The notes below the pieces were generated by a model. It saw nothing but the letters and a program-made list of their open reading frames with translations. It was not told the DNA's origin and ran no database searches. A stretch of 64,000 nucleotides of DNA. It comes from Gammaproteobacteria bacterium. Its GTDB lineage: Bacteria > Pseudomonadota > Gammaproteobacteria > Pseudomonadales > Azotimanducaceae. Of this stretch, positions 19,532 through 27,456 are shown in pieces; the first letter of the stretch is position 1; each line of letters opens with the position of its first letter. The DNA lies in assembly GCA_026707735.1 (NCBI GenBank), contig JAPOWH010000019.1:186001-250000 (forward strand), given 5' to 3'. The translations under genes were made by a program, and so were the position numbers.

Positions 19532-20797
19532 ATGAAACAAGCAATTGCCTTTCTGTTGATTCTGGCTTGGTCCGCGTGGGTTTTTGCCAGTGAGCTAAAG
19601 CATGGCGAACCTGAGAGCGCGGGAATGTCCACTGACCGACTGGAGCGCGTTACAGATGTCATGCAGGGTTATCTGGATCGTGACGTCCTAGCTGGAATTC
19701 ACGTTTTGGTGGCGCGACGCGGCGTTATTGTCTACGACAACGCTCTCGGCACAAGGGGTTTAGACGATGATCGACCCTTGGAGAAGGACGCGCTATACCG
19801 CATTTATTCCATGACTAAGCCCATAACCGCGGTAGCGGCTATGCAGTTGTACGAGCAAGGCAAGTTCAAGCTTACCGATCCCGTCGCAGAGCACATTCCT
19901 GAATTCGCAGAAATCATGGTGTATTCCGAGGATGGTGAGCACAAGCCTCCGGAACGAACCATGGACATGCGACACCTGCTTACGCACACGACGGGTCTCG
20001 GATACGGTTTGGGCCGGTGGCATCCTGTCGACAGAATTTTTCAGGAAAAGCGAGTATTTCAATCTGCGAATCTCGAAGAAATGACTGAGAAGATCGCGTC
20101 GATTCCATTGAAATTCAATCCTGGTGATCGGTGGGCTTACAGCATTGCGGTGGATGTGACTGGTTTGGTTGTCGAACGGCTTAGCGGTCAGAGTTTTGAT
20201 CAATATTTGGACGAGCACATTTTCCAGCCACTGGGGATGGTCGACACCTTCTTCCAGATACCCGAGGAAAAACATGATCGGCTCCTTCCCGTACACAACT
20301 GGGACCGCGGCCAGAACAAACTCGTTATGCGTCCTGTAGAACCTGACGCCTATCGCGAAGTCAGCTTGTATTCCGGTGGCGGAGGATTGATCTCCACCGG
20401 TATTGATTACTTGAGATTTGCCGAAGCGCTGAGAGCTGGTGGAGAGCTGGATGGTGCCCGAATTATTGGGCGCAAGACTATCGACTACATGACACAGAAT
20501 CATCTGCCAGCGGCCACTCCCGGTGCTGGCGCGGGGGACACGCCAACCCAGGCGGCGACCCGTGAACAAATAAGCAGTTTTGGTTTTGGCTTGGGATTTG
20601 GTGTTAACACGAATCCAATTGCGGCTGGAAACCTATCGTCTCAGGGGGAGTACAACTGGGGCGGAGCGGCCGGCACAGTGTTTTGGGTTGATCCCGAGGA
20701 AGAGCTGGTTGTTGTTGGCATGATTCAGCTTATGGGAGCAAGTGGATTGCTATCGACAGACTTGAAGATTGCGGTACTTCAGGCCATCATTGATTGA
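19532..20797 (+). CDS. Exported serine hydrolase, beta-lactamase family (2)
   Basis: A 421-residue relative of the preceding gene, with a clear signal peptide (KQAIAFLLILAWSAWVFA). The nucleophile motif is SMTK in YRIYSMTKPITAVAAM; the second is WAYSIAVDVTGLVV. The C-terminal motif is a glycine-rich GGAAGTVFWVDP. This pattern is found in the COG1680 family of esterases and peptidases. The ATG at 19532 is chosen over a TTG two codons upstream. It may be co-transcribed with the next small gene, which starts 29 bases after the stop. Confidence 0.85.
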   Translation: MKQAIAFLLILAWSAWVFASELKHGEPESAGMSTDRLERVTDVMQGYLDRDVLAGIHVLVARRGVIVYDNALGTRGLDDDRPLEKDALYRIYSMTKPITAVAAMQLYEQGKFKLTDPVAEHIPEFAEIMVYSEDGEHKPPERTMDMRHLLTHTTGLGYGLGRWHPVDRIFQEKRVFQSANLEEMTEKIASIPLKFNPGDRWAYSIAVDVTGLVVERLSGQSFDQYLDEHIFQPLGMVDTFFQIPEEKHDRLLPVHNWDRGQNKLVMRPVEPDAYREVSLYSGGGGLISTGIDYLRFAEALRAGGELDGARIIGRKTIDYMTQNHLPAATPGAGAGDTPTQAATREQISSFGFGLGFGVNTNPIAAGNLSSQGEYNWGGAAGTVFWVDPEEELVVVGMIQLMGASGLLSTDLKIAVLQAIID

Positions 20798-20826
20798 GTG
20801 GGGAATCATTGAGAGGAGGGCGCGTG

Positions 20827-21288
20827 GTGTCAGGTCAGCTCAAGAGTTCGGAAGAGGAGCCCGTAACGGAATGGCAATACCAATTGCGTCTTCAATTGGC
20901 GGACGGTCCGGCGTCAGCGGCTAGGGAACAAAAAGACGCTCCGAAGCTGCAAGAGCTGTATGAAGTGTTGCAAGCGCACAATGCAGAATTAGTCTGTCAA
21001 TACGATGCGTTTGCCGGATATTGCGAACAGGCCGAAAGACTCGGACAAGACAACCTTCCTCTCTACAGATGGACCAAGGAAACCATTGAGAATCCGCAAA
21101 AGAAAGCCAAATACATAAAAATTTTCACTCTCTACGTCAAAGGAGAAGAGGTCTACGCCAAGGAGTCCGCAGAAGCCTTGGAGCGCGACCTGGAGCCGAT
21201 GGTCGGCGGTCCTGTAGTCGAGAGACTTTCGAAGTACGATTCCAACCCGGAGAACAATCCCCAAGTTCCAGAGAGATTTCGCTCCTGA
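20827..21288 (+). CDS. Hypothetical protein, charged and soluble
   Basis: About 153 residues from a GTG at 20827, chosen because a strong ribosome site GAGGAGGG ends six bases upstream. The protein is rich in Glu, Lys and Gln, has no signal peptide or membrane segment, and is mostly helical by composition. A stretch IENPQKKAKYIKIFTLYVKG is the most distinctive. I do not recognise a family. It lies between a serine hydrolase and the rpoH regulatory region. Confidence 0.5.
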   Translation: MSGQLKSSEEEPVTEWQYQLRLQLADGPASAAREQKDAPKLQELYEVLQAHNAELVCQYDAFAGYCEQAERLGQDNLPLYRWTKETIENPQKKAKYIKIFTLYVKGEEVYAKESAEALERDLEPMVGGPVVERLSKYDSNPENNPQVPERFRS

Positions 21289-21368
21289 TCGGTCAAAAAG
21301 GCGTCTGCATGGCAATCCAAGGTTTGAAACAACTCGGACCGAACCTCTTGAAGGAACCGATTGCGAAT

Positions 21369-21395
21369 CTAGCACTCTAATTCTCTGAGTGCTAA
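21369..21395. promoter_or_regulatory. CIRCE element (HrcA operator) upstream of rpoH
   Basis: The sequence is C-TAGCACTC, nine bases, GAGTGCTAA. Against the CIRCE consensus TTAGCACTC-N9-GAGTGCTAA it matches 17 of 18 bases, the only difference being the first. It sits 47 bases before the rpoH start. HrcA binds this operator and releases it on heat shock in other bacteria; its use on rpoH here is inferred from location. Confidence 0.88.
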
Positions 21396-21441
21396 AATGC
21401 ATGTGCAAACTTGATTCTTGATTGGGTCAGGGGGTGTGTGA

Positions 21442-22299
21442 ATGAGTACAAGCTTAGTTTCAATTTCGAGTCTATCGCCCGGAGGCGACCTCTCTTCCTA
21501 TATCAATACGGTCAATGCACACCCAGTGCTTACGGCCGATGAGGAAAGGGAGCTGGCATTTCGTTTCTATGACGAAGGCGATTTGGATGCCGCACGAGAA
21601 TTGATCATGAGCCATCTGCGGTTTGTGGTCTACCTGGCTCGCACCTATCGAGGCTATGGACTGCCCGAGGCGGACATCATTCAGGAAGGAAATGTCGGCC
21701 TGATGAAGGCGGTCAAGAGATTCGATCCCAACGTTGGGGTTCGTCTGGTCTCGTTTGCTGTTCACTGGATCCGCGCAGAAATTCACGAATTCATCATTCG
21801 CAACTGGCGAATTGTCAAGATTGCCACTACGAAAGCGCAACGCAAGCTTTTCTTCAAGTTGCGGGAGCGCAAGAAAGATGTGGGTTGGCTGACGCAAAGC
21901 GAGACGCAAGATATCGCCCGCGACCTTGGCGTTCGGCCTGTCGACGTAACTCATATGGAAGGACGATTGTCGTCTACTGACCTAGCCTTCGACGTATCCG
22001 ACGATGACGAGGACGATGGCGCCAATTGGGTTCCGGCCCACTCGCTCGTCGACGATAGCCCCACTGTGCTGGAAGTAATAGAAGAGAAAGAATGGGCGGA
22101 CCATAGGCAACAACAGTTGTATAAAGCCATTCAAACTCTTGACGAGCGAAGTCGAGTGATATTGAGTTCTCGATGGTTGTCAGAGTCCAAATCAACTTTG
22201 CATGAACTTGCTGCTCAGTTTGGTGTTTCTGCGGAACGGATTCGGCAGATCGAGAATTCAGCAATGGACCAAATCAAGGAGCAATTGGTCGCGGTCTAG
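21442..22299 (+). CDS. rpoH: RNA polymerase heat-shock sigma factor RpoH
   Basis: A 285-residue sigma-70-family factor of the RpoH class. Region 2 has LRFVVYLARTYRGYGLPEAD and IIQEGNVGLMKAVKRFDP, then FAVHWIRAEIHEFIIRNWRI. The RpoH box, QRKLFFKLRERK, follows and marks this subclass. Region 4 ends with LHELAAQFGVSAERIRQIE. It directs transcription of chaperone and protease genes. In many gammaproteobacteria rpoH follows ftsYEX; here it stands alone before trmB. The upstream CIRCE site suggests control by HrcA. Confidence 0.97.
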   Translation: MSTSLVSISSLSPGGDLSSYINTVNAHPVLTADEERELAFRFYDEGDLDAARELIMSHLRFVVYLARTYRGYGLPEADIIQEGNVGLMKAVKRFDPNVGVRLVSFAVHWIRAEIHEFIIRNWRIVKIATTKAQRKLFFKLRERKKDVGWLTQSETQDIARDLGVRPVDVTHMEGRLSSTDLAFDVSDDDEDDGANWVPAHSLVDDSPTVLEVIEEKEWADHRQQQLYKAIQTLDERSRVILSSRWLSESKSTLHELAAQFGVSAERIRQIENSAMDQIKEQLVAV

Positions 22300-22374
22300 C
22301 AGTTCGAATGCGTTCGGCCTAATGCGCTGAATTAGCATTACTTTCACTCAATTCTTCAGCTATTTCCCCTAGCG

Positions 22375-23025
22375 ATGCGACAGTTGTACGTTCGACGCGG
22401 CTCTCGCATGACAGCCGCTCAAGCTAAAGCTTACGCGCTACTCGACGAATTCACTTTAGATCTGGAAGACGCGAAATGCACTGCTGAAATTCTGCAGGGC
22501 AATCGCAAACTGCTAGTGGAAATTGGGTTTGGAAACGGTGATGCACTAGCTCAATTCGCATCGAATCACCCTGAGTGGCTATGTATAGGAGTAGAAGTAT
22601 TTCGTCCGGGCATCGGCTCATTGATTCGACGGTGTCAGAAGGACGAATTGACTAACGTCCGAATCGCCGAAACCGATGCGCTGACTCTACTCGAGGCGTT
22701 ACCGGACTCGACTGTCGATCTATTGCTCGTGTTCTTTCCTGATCCTTGGCCGAAGCGGCGCCACCATCGTCGTCGTCTTGTGAATGAAGAATTTTCCGAA
22801 ATTGCCAGCCGCAAACTCGTGCCCAACGGATCGATGGTGCTAGCAACCGATTGGGAAGACTATGCAGTTCAGATCCAAGATGTGCTGAGCCGCAACCGAT
22901 TGATGGAGGGGGGTCCTATTCCGCGATACGAGGCGCGCCCGAAGACTAGGTTCGAGGAGCGTGGAGAAAAATTAGGTCACAATGTCTGGGACTTTCAATA
23001 CGAACGCGTCAGCACCACCAAGTAA
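22375..23025 (+). CDS. trmB: tRNA (guanine-N7-)-methyltransferase TrmB
   Basis: A 216-residue SAM-dependent enzyme that methylates G46 of tRNA. The SAM site is LLVEIGFGNGDALAQFA, followed by the acidic GVEVFRPGIGSL and the catalytic stretch FFPDPWPKRRHHRRR. The C-terminal TRFEERGEKLGHNVWDF is also characteristic. It lies 75 bases downstream of rpoH on the same strand. No clear ribosome-binding site precedes the ATG at 22375, and an internal ATG eleven codons later is possible. Confidence 0.95.
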   Translation: MRQLYVRRGSRMTAAQAKAYALLDEFTLDLEDAKCTAEILQGNRKLLVEIGFGNGDALAQFASNHPEWLCIGVEVFRPGIGSLIRRCQKDELTNVRIAETDALTLLEALPDSTVDLLLVFFPDPWPKRRHHRRRLVNEEFSEIASRKLVPNGSMVLATDWEDYAVQIQDVLSRNRLMEGGPIPRYEARPKTRFEERGEKLGHNVWDFQYERVSTTK

Positions 23026-23070
23026 ATGTCAATTGCAGGACCGATATTTGTCATTGGTCATACCGTTTAG

Positions 23071-23952
23071 CTAACCAATCTGTGGGAATCGTTCGTCATT
23101 AACGTTGTAGCCAAATTTCACTTCCTCGAGCATCTTTAGCGGATCGCGAAGATCGACCATACCGGGGCCCACGAAGTTCAGTCCGTGCTGATAGCCGACG
23201 AGCCTGCGCAATCTTTCAGGCATTTTCGGCAATTGTTCCCGTGGTATCCCTATGAACTGATTTTCCTGCTGTCTCAAGTAGGAGAGATTGAAATTGATGT
23301 CTATGGCCAATCGACTGCTGTCTGATCGGTTTGCGCCGCCTCCGTGCCACAGGGCGCCCGTCCAGATGAGCATCGATCCAGCAGACATTTCCACCTGAAT
23401 GGGACTAATGTCGGGTGGCTGCTGTACTGGCCTGTCGTGCCACTTGTGTGATTCAGGAACCAGCATGGTCGCGCCATTTTCGACGGTGAAGTCATCGACC
23501 GCAATTACCGCATTTGCCACAAACGGAGGATGCGGTCGTGGAATGGGCCACAAACCATCGTCTTGGTGAAGTCCTTGCGCTTTCGCACCCGGCAGCAGAT
23601 CGAACATGGCAACTACAGACACTTGTACATGAGGACCCAACATGCCTTGAACGACGGCGAGCAGCCGAGGGTCGCAAACCAAGTCGTCAACACAACGTGT
23701 CTTGCCGAGCAGATTGTGCGCGCGAACGGTAGTTTTGTCGGGAGGCATAAGTTCAACGATGGGTCGAACTTCGTTGACAAGATCATCTCTCAGTTTGGAG
23801 ACACGTTTTTCCGACAGCCAATTCGGAAAAACGAAGTAGCCGACTTCAGATATATTGCAAAGCGCATCGTCAAGACTTGGCAGCACGATCTCTTCGCCAA
23901 ACACTGTTGCTGTATCCGGTTTGCGAAGCGTTTCTTTTTCAGCGGAAGGCAT
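23071..23952 (-). CDS. Phytanoyl-CoA dioxygenase (PhyH) family protein (1)
   Basis: A 293-residue Fe(II)/2-oxoglutarate-dependent dioxygenase. The metal triad is HxD in GLHQDDGLWPIPRP and the distal histidine in GALWHGGGANRSDSSRLAI, with the Arg in the last motif as the likely 2-oxoglutarate contact. VENGATMLVPESHKW is also typical. The substrate is unknown; the PhyH family hydroxylates fatty acyl-CoAs, ectoine and other small molecules. It is followed on the same strand, 42 bases upstream, by an enoyl-CoA hydratase gene, so an acyl-CoA substrate is possible. Confidence 0.85.
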   Translation of the reverse strand: MPSAEKETLRKPDTATVFGEEIVLPSLDDALCNISEVGYFVFPNWLSEKRVSKLRDDLVNEVRPIVELMPPDKTTVRAHNLLGKTRCVDDLVCDPRLLAVVQGMLGPHVQVSVVAMFDLLPGAKAQGLHQDDGLWPIPRPHPPFVANAVIAVDDFTVENGATMLVPESHKWHDRPVQQPPDISPIQVEMSAGSMLIWTGALWHGGGANRSDSSRLAIDINFNLSYLRQQENQFIGIPREQLPKMPERLRRLVGYQHGLNFVGPGMVDLRDPLKMLEEVKFGYNVNDERFPQIG

Positions 23953-23994
23953 TGATTGAGACCCAGACGTCAGAGCGAATGCAAACTATGTGAT

Positions 23995-24768
23995 CTATCG
24001 CTTGAATACAGGTTGACGTTTTTCGAGGAATGCTGCGACAGCTTCGTGGTGCTCATCGGATTGGTACGCTTGCGCAAGTACTTTGCCCTCCCTCTCGTGA
24101 ACTTTGTTGATGTCGGTTTCTGATCCGTTTTCGGTTAGCAGCTGCTTGACCCATCGTAACTGGCGTGAGGGGTTCGCAGCAATTTCCATCGCGAGTGCGC
24201 GAGCAGTTGGAAGTAGCTCATCCGGCTGCACTACACGGTCGGCCAGCCTCTTTGCGAATGCTTCCTCTCCGGAATAAAGCCGGCCAGTCAAACACATTTC
24301 ATTGGCTGCGCCAAATCCTACGCGTTGCACCAGAAAGTGGGAACTTGCAAGCTCTGGAGTTACTCCCATTTTCACAAACAACATTCCAAATTTGGCCTCA
24401 GTGGACGCGATGATCACATCCATGGGCAAAATCATTGTCGCTCCCACCCCAACGCAAGCTCCATTGACAGCAGCGATCATGGGTTTGGATGAACGAACCA
24501 ATTCAATCCAATCGCCGCCGCCGGTCTGCCGTTTCCCGTCGAGGCGGGCCTTAAAGTTGTCGCGTATGTCGGCACCCGAGCAAAATCCTCGGCCAGCTCC
24601 CGTGAAAACCATTGCGCCGACGTGTGGGTTTTCATTGCATGCATGTATGGCGTCTTGCAGCTCCATGCTCATTTCGTGCGTCCATGCGTTGAGTCGTTCC
24701 GGGCGATTCAACGTGATTGTCGTTACTTCGTCGGTAGTGTCGACAAGAATGGTCAGGTAGTTTTTCAT
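23995..24768 (-). CDS. Enoyl-CoA hydratase/isomerase family protein
   Basis: A 257-residue crotonase-fold protein. The CoA-binding oxyanion pattern GAMVFTGAGRGFCSGADIRD and KPMIAAVNGACVGVGATMIL are clear, and the second half has FGMLFVKMGVTPELASSHFL as in hydratases/isomerases of this family. One catalytic glutamate position appears conserved in PELASS. Likely acts on a CoA-thioester; the precise reaction cannot be told. It precedes the PhyH gene in the same direction and probably belongs to the same transcript. Confidence 0.9.
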   Translation of the reverse strand: MKNYLTILVDTTDEVTTITLNRPERLNAWTHEMSMELQDAIHACNENPHVGAMVFTGAGRGFCSGADIRDNFKARLDGKRQTGGGDWIELVRSSKPMIAAVNGACVGVGATMILPMDVIIASTEAKFGMLFVKMGVTPELASSHFLVQRVGFGAANEMCLTGRLYSGEEAFAKRLADRVVQPDELLPTARALAMEIAANPSRQLRWVKQLLTENGSETDINKVHEREGKVLAQAYQSDEHHEAVAAFLEKRQPVFKR

Positions 24769-24988
24769 TGGGTGCCGTTCAGCCGTGGGAGAAAATTATT
24801 TTAGAGATCATGTACACGGACACTTCTGTGTAGTGGGTTGCAGAAATATAGCAACAGTCCTAAAGTCGATTGTTGATGCGGACACAAATAACGGCAAACC
24901 CACTTGCTGGCATTGGGATCGATCCAAGCAAGTTGATATATCGTCGAGCGACCAGAGCCTAGGAGAAGCTGCCAAAAAACACCGGTCT

Positions 24989-26269
24989 TTAAGTTTCACT
25001 CGAAACGAGTATGGTTGATGGCTGCATGGCAACTAGCTGTCTCTCTATGAAACTTGAGATTTCGGTGCGCATCGGTTCAGGGATGTCATGTTCACGTGCA
25101 AGCGGTACCCACTTCGTTAAGGCCTCAGAAACTTGCTGCAATACTCGTTGAACATCTCGCTTTGGGACGGACGCTCGCTTGGCGACTTCCCAAATATCAA
25201 CTTCAGATATGTCCTTGGCGCGACCATTGATTGAAGAAGCATGCCCTCTCGAGCGATTGGGGGACCAGGTGATGTCGTAGGCTGGGGTGCATGACCATTC
25301 CTTGCTATCAGTTAGCATGAACGCGAAATTCCTCGTGTGGTCGTTTTGGTTCCCGGCAATAGCATTGAAGATCATCTGCCTGAACAGGAAGAGCTTGTAG
25401 GTGTAGTTGTGCGTCAATACATCGGACAATTTGAATAGATCGAGATAGTCAATGCTGCCAGTTCGGCAGTCTAGACTGAGCAAACTAGCTGCACTCTGGA
25501 CGTGGACACGTCTGCCGTGGCCTTTCCTGTCGAATCGACGAGTCATGAAGTAGTGGGTGCCGTGGTCTCCGAGAATAAGCCGTACCGGCGACATATGAAT
25601 TCCCGCTTCGACCGCCATCTTGGCGAACAAGAACTCGATGGTTCCCGCTTGGTTTTCCTGTGAATTTGAATGTATCGGAAGTTTGACAATCCAATGAGAG
25701 TATCCACTGGGCAGCTTCGCTGCTCCCTCCACGGCATGGTTTCCGTCAAAACCGACCAGCAGCTTCGGTGTTGTGCCGGCCAACGGTGCTCCATTGACCA
25801 CGTGGCAATCGCCAATATCGGAGATGGCGCCATTCACTAGATGTAATGCTTCCTCCCACAGGAAGTCTAGTTTGAGTTCTTGGTCAATACTGGGCGACGA
25901 GACCAAATCGTGCTTAGGCCCGTATGACAAAGCGCCCATCCCACGATCGGCAATGTAGCTCAATCTCTCAACGGGCGTAGTTGTTTCGAAAGAGATATCG
26001 TTTTGTTCGAATGTCCGGTGCATGAGAAACAAGCCCCAGCCATCGGGCAGAGATTCATGGAAGAGTCCGTGCAGGCCATTGAAGACTGAGCGGCTCGCTT
26101 CCTGTAGTTCCAATGAAAATTTCAATCCGAACGGCGAAGGATTGATTTCGTGCTCTAGAAATTCGCGTGAGAATTGAAACCACGACTTTTTGTCGTGCCA
26201 TGCTAGTGTGCCCATGTAGATGGGATCGTGATCGCTCAGACCGTGAAACGCGACATCGAGTTGATTCAC
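24989..26269 (-). CDS. hipA: HipA-family serine/threonine kinase toxin
   Basis: A 426-residue HipA kinase. The N-terminal part has LHGLFHESLPDGWGLFLM. The kinase core has GTTPKLLVGFDG (P-loop-like), KLPIHSN and VRLILGDHG, with RRFDRKGHGRRVHV. The catalytic aspartate is D310 in GNQNDHTRNFAFM, and a second metal-binding aspartate is D332 in AYDITWS. Both match the E. coli toxin at similar positions. HipA of E. coli phosphorylates GltX; the target here is unknown. The start is a GTG at 26269 that overlaps the antitoxin stop by four bases. Confidence 0.92.
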   Translation of the reverse strand: MNQLDVAFHGLSDHDPIYMGTLAWHDKKSWFQFSREFLEHEINPSPFGLKFSLELQEASRSVFNGLHGLFHESLPDGWGLFLMHRTFEQNDISFETTTPVERLSYIADRGMGALSYGPKHDLVSSPSIDQELKLDFLWEEALHLVNGAISDIGDCHVVNGAPLAGTTPKLLVGFDGNHAVEGAAKLPSGYSHWIVKLPIHSNSQENQAGTIEFLFAKMAVEAGIHMSPVRLILGDHGTHYFMTRRFDRKGHGRRVHVQSAASLLSLDCRTGSIDYLDLFKLSDVLTHNYTYKLFLFRQMIFNAIAGNQNDHTRNFAFMLTDSKEWSCTPAYDITWSPNRSRGHASSINGRAKDISEVDIWEVAKRASVPKRDVQRVLQQVSEALTKWVPLAREHDIPEPMRTEISSFIERQLVAMQPSTILVSSET

Positions 26270-26556
26270 GGGCTAAATGCGTCGTTGGCGAGTTCGTTTA
26301 TTGAGCTTGGTGAGCGAGTTAACAGAACGTCGTGTGCCCGATCAAGATTTCCATAGGTTCCACATAGGATTAGAAACTGTCGCAGAGAGATTTCCCCGGA
26401 ATCTTCAAAGCGTCGAATCGTAGGCTCGGGTACACCTGTACGAGTGCTGGCTGCTTTGCGGCTGTGCCTGAGCGCTTTGCGGGCCGTTCGAAATGCATGC
26501 GCCAGTTGCATCTGCGTCTCGAATGGAGTCAATATTTCTGATAACAATGTATCCAA
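26266..26556 (-). CDS. hipB: HipB-like antitoxin (helix-turn-helix)
   Basis: A 96-residue protein with a helix-turn-helix pattern RHSRKAASTRTGVPEPTIRR and FEDSGEISLRQFLILC, typical of HipB/XRE regulators. The N-terminus begins with a TTG at 26556; the first ATG is 15 codons in, at 26511, and would still keep the HTH. It overlaps hipA by four bases (GTGA). It should bind and repress its own promoter; an AT-rich palindrome lies upstream at 26579-26596. Confidence 0.82.
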   Translation of the reverse strand: MDTLLSEILTPFETQMQLAHAFRTARKALRHSRKAASTRTGVPEPTIRRFEDSGEISLRQFLILCGTYGNLDRAHDVLLTRSPSSINELANDAFSP

Positions 26557-26578
26557 AATCGTATGTATAGTGAAGATA

Positions 26579-26596
26579 TTGATAGTATATTATCAA
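26579..26596. promoter_or_regulatory. Probable operator of the hipBA operon
   Basis: TTGATA-GTATAT-TATCAA, a perfect six-base inverted repeat with six-base spacer in an AT-rich region, lies about 25 bases upstream of hipB. It differs from the E. coli HipB site but is placed like an autoregulatory operator. Confidence 0.5.
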
Positions 26597-26747
26597 ATAT
26601 ATTAGAAACTTTTGGCGATATTGTCCTGCGATGTAAGTTTTGGAACTGGCTCAGGCGCATTGCTAGCGCAATCGACTGTGTGCAATTGCTTGGCTGTTGC
26701 GAGCAACATCTGGACATCGTGCAGCGAAGGTTGTTTCTCGAAAAGGT

Positions 26748-27443
26748 TTAGCGTCGTGGGGAAATGGCGGGATACATGACCTCTCCCCAATCATGGCTGG
26801 GTTGTTCCAACATGATGAAAACGAACTGGGGCACCAAATAGTGAAGTATGCTGGAGCCATCCTTGACCTGATCGCGGTTCACAGAACCTTGATATGTGGC
26901 AGAACCGTGTATGAGCTGGTTTCGTAGCGTGTAGAGGCGATCGAACACGATGGACAACAAACCACTTGTTCGATTCTTGTTGGTCAGAGCGGTCTGCGCA
27001 GTTATTTCAGATTTCTTCAATTCAGTTTCCCAATCCACGTCGTGGTCCCGGCCCAACGTGTAGTCCCAATAGGGTGTAAACACATACTGATTCTTCACCA
27101 ATGTACGAATCGAATCGGGAAATCGTTCCCAAAGAGTTCCGTAAATGGAGTCGCTCTGATCGAAACCGAGCAGCTTATCGAAGAAACCAGTCATTTGGGC
27201 CGTATCGGATGGAATCCTGCCGGTTCCAGGCTCGACAGCGTACATGGCATTGAAGGAGATCCAGAAGAAGATGAATGCTCCGTCAAAGTCGTTGCTCTCG
27301 TGAAGTGGCTGCGCCTTTGTTAGCCAGCTGATGGCTCTGCGCATTCGTATCGAAAACGAATCGGACAGGTCTCCCCTGATTTTCTCGTAAGCTCCCTCGA
27401 GTTGCGTTGCGGACGTAGGACTATCGTGGCTCGCGATTGTCAT
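26748..27443 (-). CDS. HEPN-domain protein
   Basis: A 231-residue protein with the HEPN ribonuclease motif R-x4-H at R174-H179, in LYTLRNQLIHGSATYQGSVN. The rest is helical, with an acidic stretch SNDFDGAFIFFWISFNAMYA characteristic of the Apea-like HEPN group. HEPN proteins cut RNA in toxin-antitoxin and abortive-infection systems. It begins 13 bases after hemW stops and sits between that operon and hipBA. No nucleotidyltransferase partner is visible. Its position next to hipBA suggests a small stress or defence island. Confidence 0.78.
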   Translation of the reverse strand: MTIASHDSPTSATQLEGAYEKIRGDLSDSFSIRMRRAISWLTKAQPLHESNDFDGAFIFFWISFNAMYAVEPGTGRIPSDTAQMTGFFDKLLGFDQSDSIYGTLWERFPDSIRTLVKNQYVFTPYWDYTLGRDHDVDWETELKKSEITAQTALTNKNRTSGLLSIVFDRLYTLRNQLIHGSATYQGSVNRDQVKDGSSILHYLVPQFVFIMLEQPSHDWGEVMYPAISPRR

Positions 27444-27456
27444 GGAGAGTTCTCGA

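Noticed and set aside
19793-20569. Long antisense open frame (258 codons) inside the second serine hydrolase gene
   Set aside because: The sense frame carries clear family motifs; the antisense protein has no recognisable pattern and no ribosome site.
23071-24768. PhyH plus enoyl-CoA hydratase as a phytanate pathway
   Set aside because: Two genes are not enough to assign a pathway; both families have many unrelated substrates.
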